From Thiodiazotropha sp040793985 (GTDB taxonomy: Bacteria; Pseudomonadota; Gammaproteobacteria; Chromatiales; Chromatiaceae), in contig JBFNJI010000024.1 in the NCBI GenBank assembly GCA_040793985.1, forward strand, positions 62,001-126,000: DNA of 64,000 nt, given 5' to 3'. The translations under genes and the position numbers were made by a program. Within the stretch, counting starts at the first letter, position 1, and each line of letters opens with the position of its first letter. Positions 9,253-17,392 of this stretch are shown one piece after another. The notes below the pieces were generated by a model that was given only the letters and a program-made list of their open reading frames with translations, searched no databases and was not told where the DNA came from.

Positions 9253-10491
9253 ATGCCACTTTTTACCCAAATCTTTCTGCTCTTCCTCTCACTCGGCACC
9301 CTGCTTCAGCTCTGGTTGCTGCTGCGCCATCTCCGACATGTGCAGCGACATCGCAGCCAGGTGCCCGGTGAATTCAGTGATAAGGTTGCGCTTACCGATC
9401 ATCAGAAAGCCGCGGACTACACCCAGGCAAAGGGACGGCTCGCAATCATCGAGACACTACTGGGGGTAGGATTGCTGCTCATCTGGACCCTGGGAGGCGG
9501 GATCGACCTGCTGGACCGTTATTGGCGTGGGTTCGAATGGCAGGAGATCATCAGCGGAATGCTCTTTATCTTCTCCTTCTTTCTCATCAACAGCCTGTTG
9601 GAGATGCCATTCAACCTCTATCGGACATTCCGCCTGGAAACCGCGTTCGGTTTCAATCGCACCACCCCGATCCAATATCTCAAGGATCTTCTGCTCGGAC
9701 TCACGCTCTCAATCCTGCTGGGCGCACCCCTGCTCTGGATCATGCTGCAGCTGATGCAGAGTGCCGGACACTACTGGTGGTTTGCGGCATGGATCGTCTG
9801 GATGGTTTTCACCCTCACCATGAGCTGGGCCTACCCAAGGTTCATCGCACCCTTGTTCAACACCTTTACCCCACTGGATGAAGGCGAAATGCGCAGCCGT
9901 ATCCAGTCACTGCTGCAGCGATGCGGTTTTACCAGCGACGGTATTTTTGTCATGGACGGGTCGAAGCGGTCGAGTCACGGCAATGCCTACTTCACCGGTT
10001 TCGGCAAGAGCAAGCGTATCGTTTTTTTCGATACCCTGCTCGAAGCCCTGAGTATCGATGAGATGGAGGCGGTACTCGCCCATGAACTCGGTCATTTCCG
10101 TTTCAAACATATCCTGAAGCAGATGTTGCTGATGGGAGTGCTCTCGCTCATCGGTCTCGCTCTCCTCGGCTGGCTCTCGCAACAACCCTGGTTCTACAAC
10201 GGCCTGGGTATCAGCCAACCTTCCAACGCCGCCGCCCTGCTGCTGTTCATGCTGGTTCTCCCTGTGTTTACGATTTTCCTTACTCCTCTAGGGAGTTTTC
10301 TCTCCCGCCGTTATGAGTTTCAGGCCGACAACTATGCAGTAAGCCAGACCAACGGGGAGTTTCTTGTACAGGCGTTGGTCAAACTCTACCAGGACAACGC
10401 GAGTACCCTGACACCGGACCCGCTCTATTCACTGTTTCACGACAGCCATCCGCCGGCGCCGGTACGCATTGCCAATATCCGCAGCCGATAG
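9253..10491 (+). CDS. M48-family membrane metalloprotease (Ste24/CAAX protease 1-like)
   Basis: This is an integral-membrane zinc protease of peptidase family M48. Hydrophobic segments occur near residues 1-20, 65-85, 100-120, 150-170, 175-195, 290-310 and 325-350. The zinc motif is HELGH in VLAHELGHFRFKH, and the third ligand region is FLSRRYEFQADNYAV. The architecture and 412-residue length match the Ste24 branch rather than the shorter HtpX. Bacterial homologues are thought to act in membrane-protein quality control, but the substrate here is unknown. It stands alone between orn (divergent) and the cytochrome gene. Confidence 0.9.
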   Translation: MPLFTQIFLLFLSLGTLLQLWLLLRHLRHVQRHRSQVPGEFSDKVALTDHQKAADYTQAKGRLAIIETLLGVGLLLIWTLGGGIDLLDRYWRGFEWQEIISGMLFIFSFFLINSLLEMPFNLYRTFRLETAFGFNRTTPIQYLKDLLLGLTLSILLGAPLLWIMLQLMQSAGHYWWFAAWIVWMVFTLTMSWAYPRFIAPLFNTFTPLDEGEMRSRIQSLLQRCGFTSDGIFVMDGSKRSSHGNAYFTGFGKSKRIVFFDTLLEALSIDEMEAVLAHELGHFRFKHILKQMLLMGVLSLIGLALLGWLSQQPWFYNGLGISQPSNAAALLLFMLVLPVFTIFLTPLGSFLSRRYEFQADNYAVSQTNGEFLVQALVKLYQDNASTLTPDPLYSLFHDSHPPAPVRIANIRSR

Positions 10492-10625
10492 GACTGCAGC
10501 TGAAAGATGATACGCTCATATACACAAGGTCATTGAGGACAACGAACTTAGATGATTGAAGGTCGGACCGCGCCATCGGCGCATTCCAAACGACAGAATT
10601 CACCAGTTAATGGAGATAGCAGACG

Positions 10626-10907
10626 ATGAAAAGCCTGATTCCCGCAATTATGCTAACTTTGGCATCGACAAACTCGCTGGCTGCAGATCCCGCGATGGGC
10701 AAAGAGTTGACCGAAAAGCACTGCGTCAGGTGCCATGGCAGTGAAGTCTATACGCGGGAGAACAGGCGTGTCACCAGCCTGCCGGGACTGCATAAACAGG
10801 TGCGATTTTGCGAGCAGAACCTGGGATTGACCTGGTTCGACGACCAGATCGAAAGTACCGCAAGCCACCTCAACCTTGAATATTATAAATTTGGCACCAC
10901 ACCCTGA
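10626..10907 (+). CDS. Small periplasmic monoheme cytochrome c
   Basis: The 93-residue product has a signal peptide (MKSLIPAIMLTLASTNSLAA) and a single heme-attachment motif, CVRCH, about 15 residues into the mature protein. There is no Met in the expected distal position. The remaining sequence has one more Cys (RFCEQNLGLTW) and many aromatics. The heme may therefore be bis-His or five-coordinate, which is inference. A GGAGA precedes the ATG. It lies 12 bp upstream of rsgA and may share its transcript. A role in electron transfer is likely, but no partner is evident nearby. Confidence 0.85.
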   Translation: MKSLIPAIMLTLASTNSLAADPAMGKELTEKHCVRCHGSEVYTRENRRVTSLPGLHKQVRFCEQNLGLTWFDDQIESTASHLNLEYYKFGTTP

Positions 10908-10919
10908 GACAGTTATCTG

Positions 10920-11921
10920 ATGGCCAGACGTCGCCTGACCAAACAGCAGAAAAACCGTATTCAGGCGATCCAGGAGAAACGCCGCAGACGTCTCGATACA
11001 AAGGCCAGACAATCTCTCTCCACGGCCGAGGAGTCTCCCCCCCAAGAGGGCCGTGTCATCATCCGCCACGGCGCAACCCTCGGTATCACTGACCCACAGG
11101 GCAGGTTGTTTCGCTGTCAGACAAGACAAAATATCGGCCATCCCGTATGTGGCGACTGGGTTATATGGCAACAGGTGGATGAGACCACTGGTGTGGTAAC
11201 CGCGCTGCTCCCCCGTAACAGTGTCCTCAGCCGCCCCGACTACAGCGGCAGACATAAGCCGTTGGCGGCGAACATCACCCGGTTGGTGATAGTCCTCGCA
11301 CCCAGGCCGGAACCGAGTGGATATCTCCTCGATCAGTACCTGGTCACCGCCGAAACCATTGCCATCCCACCCATCATCGCAATCAATAAAACCGACCTGC
11401 TGGAGGGAGGGTTGACACATGAGTTTCTGCAACGCTTCGATACCTATCGCTCGATCGGATACCCTGTGATCGGCGTCAGCGCCAAGCGCGAGCATGGACT
11501 CGATATGCTGATCGAAAAGCTGAAGAGCGAGACAAGCATACTGCTTGGTCAATCCGGTGTGGGGAAATCATCCCTGGTCAATGCACTCTTGCCTAGCATG
11601 AGCGTGGAAACCGGGCGGCTCTCGGACGCAACCGGGCTGGGTAGGCACACCACCTCGGCGGCCACCTGCTACAGCCTGCCCCAGGGCGGTGAACTGATCG
11701 ACTCTCCAGGTGTGCGCAGTTTTCGCCTCACCGATCTCTCCCAGCAGGAGCTGGAACAGGGATTTGCCGAATTCCGCCCTTTCCTCGGCCAGTGCCGTTT
11801 TCACAACTGCAGTCACGACCATGAACCCGGCTGCGCCATTCAAGCCGCCATGAAGAGTGGCGAGATCAACTCCCGCCGACTGCAGAATTTCCTCAGATTG
11901 AGCCAAGCCGTCACCCGCTGA
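10920..11921 (+). CDS. rsgA: Ribosome small-subunit GTPase RsgA
   Basis: RsgA is a late 30S assembly GTPase. After a basic N-terminus and an OB-fold (about residues 40-105), the GTPase motifs come in circularly permuted order: NKTD (G4) and the SAK region (G5) come before GQSGVGKSSL (G1), then DSPGVRSF (G3). The C-terminal zinc finger is CRFHNCSHDHEPGCAI. Length (333 residues) is normal. In E. coli rsgA sits beside orn, as here. No clear Shine-Dalgarno precedes 10920, so coupling to the upstream cytochrome gene is possible. Confidence 0.97.
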   Translation: MARRRLTKQQKNRIQAIQEKRRRRLDTKARQSLSTAEESPPQEGRVIIRHGATLGITDPQGRLFRCQTRQNIGHPVCGDWVIWQQVDETTGVVTALLPRNSVLSRPDYSGRHKPLAANITRLVIVLAPRPEPSGYLLDQYLVTAETIAIPPIIAINKTDLLEGGLTHEFLQRFDTYRSIGYPVIGVSAKREHGLDMLIEKLKSETSILLGQSGVGKSSLVNALLPSMSVETGRLSDATGLGRHTTSAATCYSLPQGGELIDSPGVRSFRLTDLSQQELEQGFAEFRPFLGQCRFHNCSHDHEPGCAIQAAMKSGEINSRRLQNFLRLSQAVTR

Positions 11922-12219
11922 TCGGCCATTCCACGCTGCAGTAAGCAACACACGCAGGCAATCAACCTCTCATGCTTTGCTAATATCCAATAGAGGGGGT
12001 GCGGAGTTTTGAGTTGCCTAACCCTATGCCTTTTTGTTGTGGCCCCCACAGCGTGTGCAAATGGGTCGGGATGCAGGCACCTAAACAGTCGAGAACGAAA
12101 CGAACAAATCAACTCAAAACATAAACTTCTGAAAGTCGCTGGTGAAATGGTTGAAGTAGGTAATCGGAAAGAGGTTGTATTAACCCTCCACAACCGAGAG
12201 TGGCGCGGAGAATTTAACC
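11922..12219. other. Intergenic space, no firm gene
   Basis: This stretch separates rsgA from the CDP-archaeol-synthase-like gene. It is AT-richer than its flanks. A TTG-initiated frame (12009-12296) runs through it with a Cys-rich hydrophobic start, but it overlaps the next gene and looks like nothing known. A GGAG at 12207-12210 is the likely ribosome-binding site of the downstream gene. I see no terminator hairpin. Confidence 0.5.
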
Positions 12220-12702
12220 CTGGCAATCGAACTGAAACTGCTTTTCCTATTGGTGGTGGCCAACGGCGCACCCATCCTGGCAAGGCACCTGTTTGAGGAG
12301 CATTTCAACTGGCCCTTGGACGGTGGCCATATCACTGCCAGTGGCCGCTATCTGCTGGGGCCATCAAAGACCATTCGCGGCTTGATTGCCAGCCTCGTCA
12401 TCACCGCGCTGGCAGCTCAAATCATCGGCATCGGCTGGCAGCTGGGGATGATGATCGGAGCCTTAGCCATGCTGGGTGATCTCTGCGCCAGCTTCATCAA
12501 GCGCAGAATCGATCTGCCGCCGAGCAGCCGTGCCGTGGGATTGGACCAGATTCCCGAATCACTGATACCGCTCATACCCTGCGCAGTCATTTTCGACCTG
12601 CCTTGGTGGAGCGTTATCTATCTGGTACTGGTGTTTTGGGTACTGGTGGTCCTGTTATCGCGTCTGCTGTTCCTGTTGGGCGTTCGCAGGCGACCTTACT
12701 AA
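12220..12702 (+). CDS. CDP-archaeol synthase-like membrane protein (DUF46/CarS family)
   Basis: The product is a hydrophobic protein with about four membrane spans and the family pattern ANGAPILA, GPSKTIRGL, GALAMLGDLCASFIKRR and GLDQIPESLIPL, so it belongs to the CarS/DUF46 relatives of CDP-diglyceride synthase. The archaeal enzyme activates unsaturated archaeol with CTP, and the role of bacterial members is not established. The obvious start codon is missing. A TTG at 12250 would cut the first span, while a CTG at 12220, nine bases after GGAG, gives the expected N-terminus ending IELKLLFLLVVANGAP. I chose the CTG by inference. Its 3' end overlaps the convergent phosphoesterase gene by 48 bp. 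Confidence 0.75.
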   Translation: MAIELKLLFLLVVANGAPILARHLFEEHFNWPLDGGHITASGRYLLGPSKTIRGLIASLVITALAAQIIGIGWQLGMMIGALAMLGDLCASFIKRRIDLPPSSRAVGLDQIPESLIPLIPCAVIFDLPWWSVIYLVLVFWVLVVLLSRLLFLLGVRRRPY

Positions 12703-13626
12703 GGTGTGCAAGGCGATCTCCGGCGGACAGTTGATACGCACCTCCACGATCGAAGTGCCAGTACCGGCCGTGGTGTAACCTTGCATCTCTCCATGTTGCC
12801 AATAGCCGAAGCCGAAACGCCGCGGGCAGCGTGCATCCAGGGTAAGGGGATAGCCGCCCGGCAGGCAGATCTGGCCACCATGGGTGTGGCCGCAGAAAAA
12901 GAGATCGAATCCACTGTGTGCCGCCTGACGATAGATCTCCGGGGTATGGGAGAGAATGATGGAGACCTCATCCTGAGGGATGTCTTCCGCCGCCTTTTCT
13001 ATATTGTCGACCCTGTAGTAATGGGCATCATCCACCCCGGCCAGGTGAACACTCTCACCCCCCCTGATCAAGCGTACCGACTCATTCAACAGTACCTGGA
13101 TATCCATCGCTTCCAGTTCAGGTACCATGCGGATGGTATCGTGATTGCCCAACACCGCGTACACGGGCTTATTCAATGCGGTGCGAAGGCTGCGCATACC
13201 CGCCATGGAGGCTTCGATATCACCGAAAGTCCAGGCGCGATAATCGCCGGTAAGGATAACCGCGTCGTAGCTCATCCCGGCAATCCGCTCGATCAGGGCT
13301 GCCGTGGCTGGGGGATGCATGTCGGTATGCAGGTCGCTGAGATGCAGCAGGGTGAAACCGTCGAAGCCCGCTGGCAGCCGCGACAAATGGAAGCGGGTGT
13401 GGGTTGTACGAAACTTGAGGGTGTTACTACGGCCACGCCAGTAGAAGCCCGTGACTTTCAGCAGCGAACGTAGCAGGCCATGACTTGAATACCAGTTCTC
13501 CGGATGGAAGAAATTGATCCCTTTGCCAAACACGCTGGGCAGCGACTCCTCCTCGATACCGACACGCAGTCGTGTATGCACCGTTCCCAATCGTCTTTCC
13601 AGGCGGGTTAACAGATCCATATCCAT
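12655..13626 (-). CDS. Calcineurin-like metallophosphoesterase (YkuE/YaeI-like)
   Basis: The dimetal phosphoesterase motifs appear in order: HLSDLHTDMH (D-x-H), LTGDYRAW (GD), VLGNHDT (GNHD), ILSHTPEI and FCGHTHGGQI (GHxH). This places it in the YkuE/YaeI branch, whose characterised members hydrolyse lipid-linked or other phosphoesters at the membrane. Here the N-terminal 95 residues lack a clear membrane span, so it may be peripheral. It overlaps the convergent CarS-like gene by 48 bp, and that partner is itself a predicted lipid enzyme. A functional link is speculative. The specific substrate is unknown. Confidence 0.88.
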   Translation of the reverse strand: MDMDLLTRLERRLGTVHTRLRVGIEEESLPSVFGKGINFFHPENWYSSHGLLRSLLKVTGFYWRGRSNTLKFRTTHTRFHLSRLPAGFDGFTLLHLSDLHTDMHPPATAALIERIAGMSYDAVILTGDYRAWTFGDIEASMAGMRSLRTALNKPVYAVLGNHDTIRMVPELEAMDIQVLLNESVRLIRGGESVHLAGVDDAHYYRVDNIEKAAEDIPQDEVSIILSHTPEIYRQAAHSGFDLFFCGHTHGGQICLPGGYPLTLDARCPRRFGFGYWQHGEMQGYTTAGTGTSIVEVRINCPPEIALHTLVRSPANAQQEQQTR

Positions 13627-13696
13627 GTTCAGAGTATATTCCTGAATTGATAACTTCGCAGCCGGCGTTGGCGGCGCATTATCGTTCGAGGATGAT

Positions 13697-15055
13697 TCAG
13701 CGCAGGGGAAGATAGAGATGAATCACTGCCCCACCCAGCTCCTCAGCTTTGCCTATCTCGACTCGCCCGCCATAGGCGATGGCAATGTCAGCAGCGACCG
13801 AGAGGCCTATACCCTGACCGGGTTGCTGCAGATCGGCGCGGTGACCTCTTCTCAATACCGCATCGGCCTGATCATCGGGGATACCGCTACCATTATCCTC
13901 CACACTGACATGCAGATCCCTGCCTGTTTCCGCCCTTATCAGTACCTGACCTTTGCCGTACTTGCAGGCGTTCTCCATCAGGTTCCCCAGTAACTCCATC
14001 AGATCGCCCTCGTCGCCAGGAAACTGACAATCGGTAAAAATATCGATCTCCCAGCCTATCTCCCTGTCCCGATAGACCTTGTCGAGAGAGTCCGCGATAC
14101 GTTCCACCAACGGTTTGAGCGGCACTGATTGTGTAAGGACTGTTCGTCCCATTGCGGCTGCCCGATGAAGCTGATGACTGACGATCTGGTTCATGCGATC
14201 GACCTGTTCACGGACTGTGGCTTGAACCGCCCGCTGCTCCTCGTCGTCGCTTTCGGAGACGCCCTGCAGCACCGCCAGTGGGGTTTTCAGGCTGTGGGCG
14301 AGGTCTCCCAGGCTGTCGCGATAGCGTTGTTGGCGGGCTTGGGCGTGACGAATCAGGGAGTTGAGGTTCGAGGTCAAGCGATTCAACTCCTTTGGATAGT
14401 GACCGCGCAACTGATCCGTATTGCCCGACTCGATCTCGGTCAAACCCTGCGCTACTTCCCGCAGTGGCCGCAACCCCCAGCGCAAAACCCAACCCTGTAC
14501 CAGCAGTAACAACAAAGCGGCCCCTCCAAGCCAAATAAAAAGGCTGTCGCGAAAAGCGGCCACCTGCTCCTGCAATGGCTTCAGGTCTTCGGCCACCACC
14601 AAGACATACTGTAATTCACGTCCTTGAAAATCCTCCCAGGCCACCCCAAAGCCCAACCTCATTGCGGTGCTGTCATCGAGCTTGAATCGCGCTATTTTCG
14701 ATTCACCTGGCTGCATCGCCCGAATCGCCCCGAGGCTGCGCCCGAGGGATGATGGCGATTGCCAGCGATAGTCTCCTGAATTAACCCTGACCTCTGCATA
14801 GAGTCCCGAATCGGGTCGATTGAAGCGGGGATCGGTCAACACGTCCGGCATCCTGAGTCCCCCGGTCTCGTCCTCCTCTGCCGCGGCCAAAAGGGCATAC
14901 ACACTGCTGAAGAGACGAGCCTGAAAGGCCTCTTCGCTTGCGGAGCGGAATGCCTTGTCCAGGGCCAAGCCGGTAAAACCAAGGAAGGCACTCAAAACCA
15001 GACTGGCTGCTAGCAGGAGACGCTGATGAATAGAGAGGGTATGCGCTGTTCCCAT
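13697..15055 (-). CDS. PhoQ-like sensor histidine kinase
   Basis: This is a membrane sensor kinase of the OmpR-partner class. It has a membrane span near residues 10-30, a periplasmic domain of about 140 residues and a second span near 170-192 (FIWLGGAALLLLLVQGW). A HAMP segment follows, then the HisKA box LGDLAHSLKTPLAVLQG with the phosphoacceptor His. The ATPase domain has NACKYGKG, VEDNGSGIPDD and GQGIGLSVAADIA. It resembles PhoQ in its H-box and layout, and the partner regulator lies 42 bp upstream. The periplasmic sensing patch is not strongly acidic, so magnesium sensing is not assured. Confidence 0.9.
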   Translation of the reverse strand: MGTAHTLSIHQRLLLAASLVLSAFLGFTGLALDKAFRSASEEAFQARLFSSVYALLAAAEEDETGGLRMPDVLTDPRFNRPDSGLYAEVRVNSGDYRWQSPSSLGRSLGAIRAMQPGESKIARFKLDDSTAMRLGFGVAWEDFQGRELQYVLVVAEDLKPLQEQVAAFRDSLFIWLGGAALLLLLVQGWVLRWGLRPLREVAQGLTEIESGNTDQLRGHYPKELNRLTSNLNSLIRHAQARQQRYRDSLGDLAHSLKTPLAVLQGVSESDDEEQRAVQATVREQVDRMNQIVSHQLHRAAAMGRTVLTQSVPLKPLVERIADSLDKVYRDREIGWEIDIFTDCQFPGDEGDLMELLGNLMENACKYGKGQVLIRAETGRDLHVSVEDNGSGIPDDQADAVLRRGHRADLQQPGQGIGLSVAADIAIAYGGRVEIGKAEELGGAVIHLYLPLR

Positions 15056-15097
15056 GCCGGCCTATCAGCTCCTGTTCAGCGCTGACCAGAGTGAGGA

Positions 15098-15772
15098 TCA
15101 AGGTTCGAGGGCAAAACGATAACCTCGTCCGCGGAGGGTCTCAATCGGTTTGTAGCGTTCATCGGGATCGAGTTTCTTGCGCAGGCGACGCACGAAAACC
15201 TCGATCGTGTTGCTGTCACGATCCCAATCCTGATCGTAGATATGCTCCGTGAGATCGCTCTTGGAGATCACCTTGCCGGCATGCAACATCAAATATTCAA
15301 GCACCTTGTACTCGTATGCCGTAAGCTCCACCTGGCTTCCAGCGAGCCTGACTGTCTGGGTACGGGTATCGAGTTCCACCGGCCCCCCTGTGAGTACCGG
15401 CTGGGACCAGCCACCGGAACGTCGCAGCAGAGCATTCAAACGTGCCAGCAGCTCCTCGACATGGAAGGGTTTGACCAGGTAGTCATCCGCCCCTGCCTCC
15501 AGGCCCTCGACCTTGTCCTGCCAGTTACCGCGTGCGGTGAGGATTAAAATCGGGAAATGCTTGTCCAGCTTTCGCAGTTCCCTGATCAGTTCGATTCCAG
15601 ACAACTTCGGCAATCCGATATCGATTATCCCTACATCGATACCATACTCCCTGCCCAAGAAGAGCCCTGCCGCACCATCCTCTGCGCTGTCGACGGTGTA
15701 TCCCTGTTTGCGCAGCTTCTCCGCCAACGGTTGACGAATATCCGCCTCATCCTCTACCAAGAGCACACGCAT
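15098..15772 (-). CDS. PhoP-like OmpR-family response regulator
   Basis: The receiver domain begins MRVLLVEDEADIRQPLAEK and has the phosphoacceptor Asp in GIIDIGLPKLSG, Thr in ILTARG and Lys in YLVKPF. The C-terminal winged helix (ELTAYEYKVLEYLMLHAG to TLRGRGYRFALEP) is of the OmpR/PhoB type. Length (224 residues) equals PhoP. An AAGGAA lies just upstream of the ATG. It follows the PepSY gene by 11 bp and precedes the kinase, so glycine-zipper protein, PepSY protein, regulator and kinase probably form one operon. Confidence 0.93.
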   Translation of the reverse strand: MRVLLVEDEADIRQPLAEKLRKQGYTVDSAEDGAAGLFLGREYGIDVGIIDIGLPKLSGIELIRELRKLDKHFPILILTARGNWQDKVEGLEAGADDYLVKPFHVEELLARLNALLRRSGGWSQPVLTGGPVELDTRTQTVRLAGSQVELTAYEYKVLEYLMLHAGKVISKSDLTEHIYDQDWDRDSNTIEVFVRRLRKKLDPDERYKPIETLRGRGYRFALEP

Positions 15773-15783
15773 GGTATTTTTCC

Positions 15784-16050
15784 TTAACGACGTCTGCCAC
15801 CGTCTCGGCGTGCACCATTGGCCCTTATCTGTTTGCGATGCACCTTGCCGTCTTTACCCAAAATGCGGATGTTATGGATCCGCACGCCGTTTCTTTCCCT
15901 TGTCTCCGCTTTGATGACACGTCCCCCGACACGCTGTTTCACCTGTTCCACAGCCTGATCAAGACTGATATCTGCCCTCGCATGGAGGCTGGGCATCAGC
16001 AACAGTCCACCGATCAACAGCATGGTTAGTACTCGAGTTCTATATGTCAT
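15784..16050 (-). CDS. Secreted PepSY-domain protein
   Basis: This 88-residue protein has a signal peptide (MTYRTRVLTMLLIGGLLLMPS, cleaved after ARA) and a single PepSY domain (ISLDQAVEQVKQRVGGRVIKAE, then IRILGKDGKVHRKQI). It ends in an Arg-rich tail. Small PepSY proteins are often encoded beside PhoPQ-type two-component systems, where they are thought to act as periplasmic modulators. That role is inferred from context. It lies 11 bp upstream of the phoP-like gene. Confidence 0.88.
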   Translation of the reverse strand: MTYRTRVLTMLLIGGLLLMPSLHARADISLDQAVEQVKQRVGGRVIKAETRERNGVRIHNIRILGKDGKVHRKQIRANGARRDGGRRR

Positions 16051-16083
16051 CGTATTGCATACCTGGCACGGGACCTGTTGATA

Positions 16084-16617
16084 CTAATCACTCACCGGCC
16101 TGACACTCACCGCGATCGGAATCCGCTTCCCTGGATGATTCCTGGTACGAGTGGTGAATTCACGCCCCTTGTAGCGATATGTTACATCATAGCCCACCAG
16201 CTCCTCCTCATAACGGGTTTGGTGGGAAACTTCACAACGGCGTTCAACCGATGTTGTGTAGTGCCCGCCGCTGTGCTTCTGGCTTATGTCGTGACCGATG
16301 GCGCCGCCAAGCAGGGCACCGGCCACGGTGGCTGCATCTCTACCGCGGCCCCGGCCGCGGCTGATCTTATTGGCAACGACACCACCGATGATACCGCCCA
16401 ACACGGTAGGGGTATATCTTGAACCATCCGGGTGGTAGTGATCGACCTCCTCATCCCAGCACTCCCGTTCGGGATAGGAGATCTCCACACTGCGGTAGAT
16501 CGGCTCAACATCGATGACCTTGGCTGTGTCGCGATAGTGATCACGGTGGCCACCGGCTGTGGCAGTCATAGAAGCGATCATCAGCGCGGTTCCGATTGTC
16601 ATTGCCTTTGTTTTCAT
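16084..16617 (-). CDS. Glycine-zipper 2TM-domain envelope protein
   Basis: The 177-residue product has a signal peptide (MKTKAMTIGTALMIASMTATA). A central glycine-zipper region has GGIIGGVVANKI and VAGALLGGAIGHDI, separated by an Arg/Gly-rich loop. The C-terminal part has paired cysteines (ECWDEE and RRCEVSH) and ends in ITVSV-type beta sequence. The family (glycine zipper 2TM, related to SlyB/YmgG) is associated with outer-membrane integrity, and in enterobacteria SlyB is a PhoP target. Here it heads the phoPQ-like operon behind an AGGAG ribosome site and a nested palindrome at 16639-16683. Confidence 0.87.
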   Translation of the reverse strand: MKTKAMTIGTALMIASMTATAGGHRDHYRDTAKVIDVEPIYRSVEISYPERECWDEEVDHYHPDGSRYTPTVLGGIIGGVVANKISRGRGRGRDAATVAGALLGGAIGHDISQKHSGGHYTTSVERRCEVSHQTRYEEELVGYDVTYRYKGREFTTRTRNHPGKRIPIAVSVRPVSD

Positions 16618-16638
16618 CTTGCATCTCCTGGTTCTCTA

Positions 16639-16683
16639 GCTTTAACACTGAACATCAGTGAATCTCTGTTTATGGTTAAAGCT
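16639..16683. promoter_or_regulatory. Nested inverted repeat upstream of the phoPQ-like operon
   Basis: Perfect 9-bp arms AGCTTTAAC (16639-16647) and GTTAAAGCT (16675-16683) enclose a second perfect palindrome, CACTGA-ACA-TCAGTG (16648-16662). The structure sits 22-66 bp upstream of the glycine-zipper gene start. It could be an operator for the operon's own regulator. It does not match the direct-repeat PhoP box of enterobacteria. Confidence 0.45.
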
Positions 16684-16792
16684 TACGAGGTCGAAACTGA
16701 ACCCCGCCTGAACCGGAAGCAATAAGATAATTTCTATATCATTCAATAGATTGTATATGGAATGATCGGTTCACCCGGAACCCCGCCCGGGT

Positions 16793-17386
16793 CTATGGAT
16801 GAATCTTGTTCCACACCAGGATTCGATTGTTGACCGGCATCTCCAGGTCCTCGGCAAGTTGAAGTCGATTCAAGACCGCCAGCTCGTTGAGTGCCTCGAA
16901 ATCGCGAATACCGCTCAGAGAGTCCCGCGATTTGAGCCATTGATCGAATTGTCGATTGCTCTCGCTGGTATAGCCGCCGTGGTAATTGAAGGGACCGTAA
17001 AGCGCGAAACAACCCCCGGGCTTCAATACCCGCCCGATTCCCCTGAACATCCCTTCGACCTCGGGCCACGACATGATGTGCGTGGTGTTGGCGCTGAATA
17101 TCCCATCATACTCCTGGAGCGGCCAATCACTGCTGACATCAAGCAATATCGGATCCCGCGTGTTGCCCAATGCCGCCTCCCCCAGCCAAGCTCTAATTCC
17201 CGGGTGGCTCTCTTCCAGGTCGCTGGTCTGCCAAATCAGGTGGGGCATGGCGGCGGCAAAGTGAACCGCATGCTGGCCGGTGCCGCTGCCGATCTCGAGG
17301 ATGGTCTTTAGATCTCGGAAAAGCCTTAACAGAACCCGTAGGATCGGGGTCTTGTTCTCTTCACAGGCCTCGCTGAAGGGTTTCAC
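16793..17386 (-). CDS. DUF938 family SAM-dependent methyltransferase
   Basis: The protein opens with MKPFSEACEENKTPIL. It carries a Rossmann methyltransferase fold with motif I ILEIGSGTGQHAVHFAAAMP, the acidic loop SDLEESHPGIRAW and SANTTHIMSWPEVEGMF, which is typical of DUF938. Substrate is unknown for this family. The start is GTG at 17386, preceded by GGAG and only 6 bp after the hemF stop, so it is probably cotranslated with hemF. The 197-residue length is normal. Confidence 0.88.
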   Translation of the reverse strand: MKPFSEACEENKTPILRVLLRLFRDLKTILEIGSGTGQHAVHFAAAMPHLIWQTSDLEESHPGIRAWLGEAALGNTRDPILLDVSSDWPLQEYDGIFSANTTHIMSWPEVEGMFRGIGRVLKPGGCFALYGPFNYHGGYTSESNRQFDQWLKSRDSLSGIRDFEALNELAVLNRLQLAEDLEMPVNNRILVWNKIHP

Positions 17387-17392
17387 TGGGGA

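Noticed and set aside
12009..12296. TTG-started frame of 95 codons with a Cys-rich hydrophobic beginning
   Set aside because: It overlaps the CarS-like gene in another frame, has poor ribosome-site spacing and no recognisable domain.
16664..16683. GTTTA/GTTAA pair considered as a PhoP box
   Set aside because: The half-sites start 7 bases apart instead of the 11 needed for a PhoP direct repeat.
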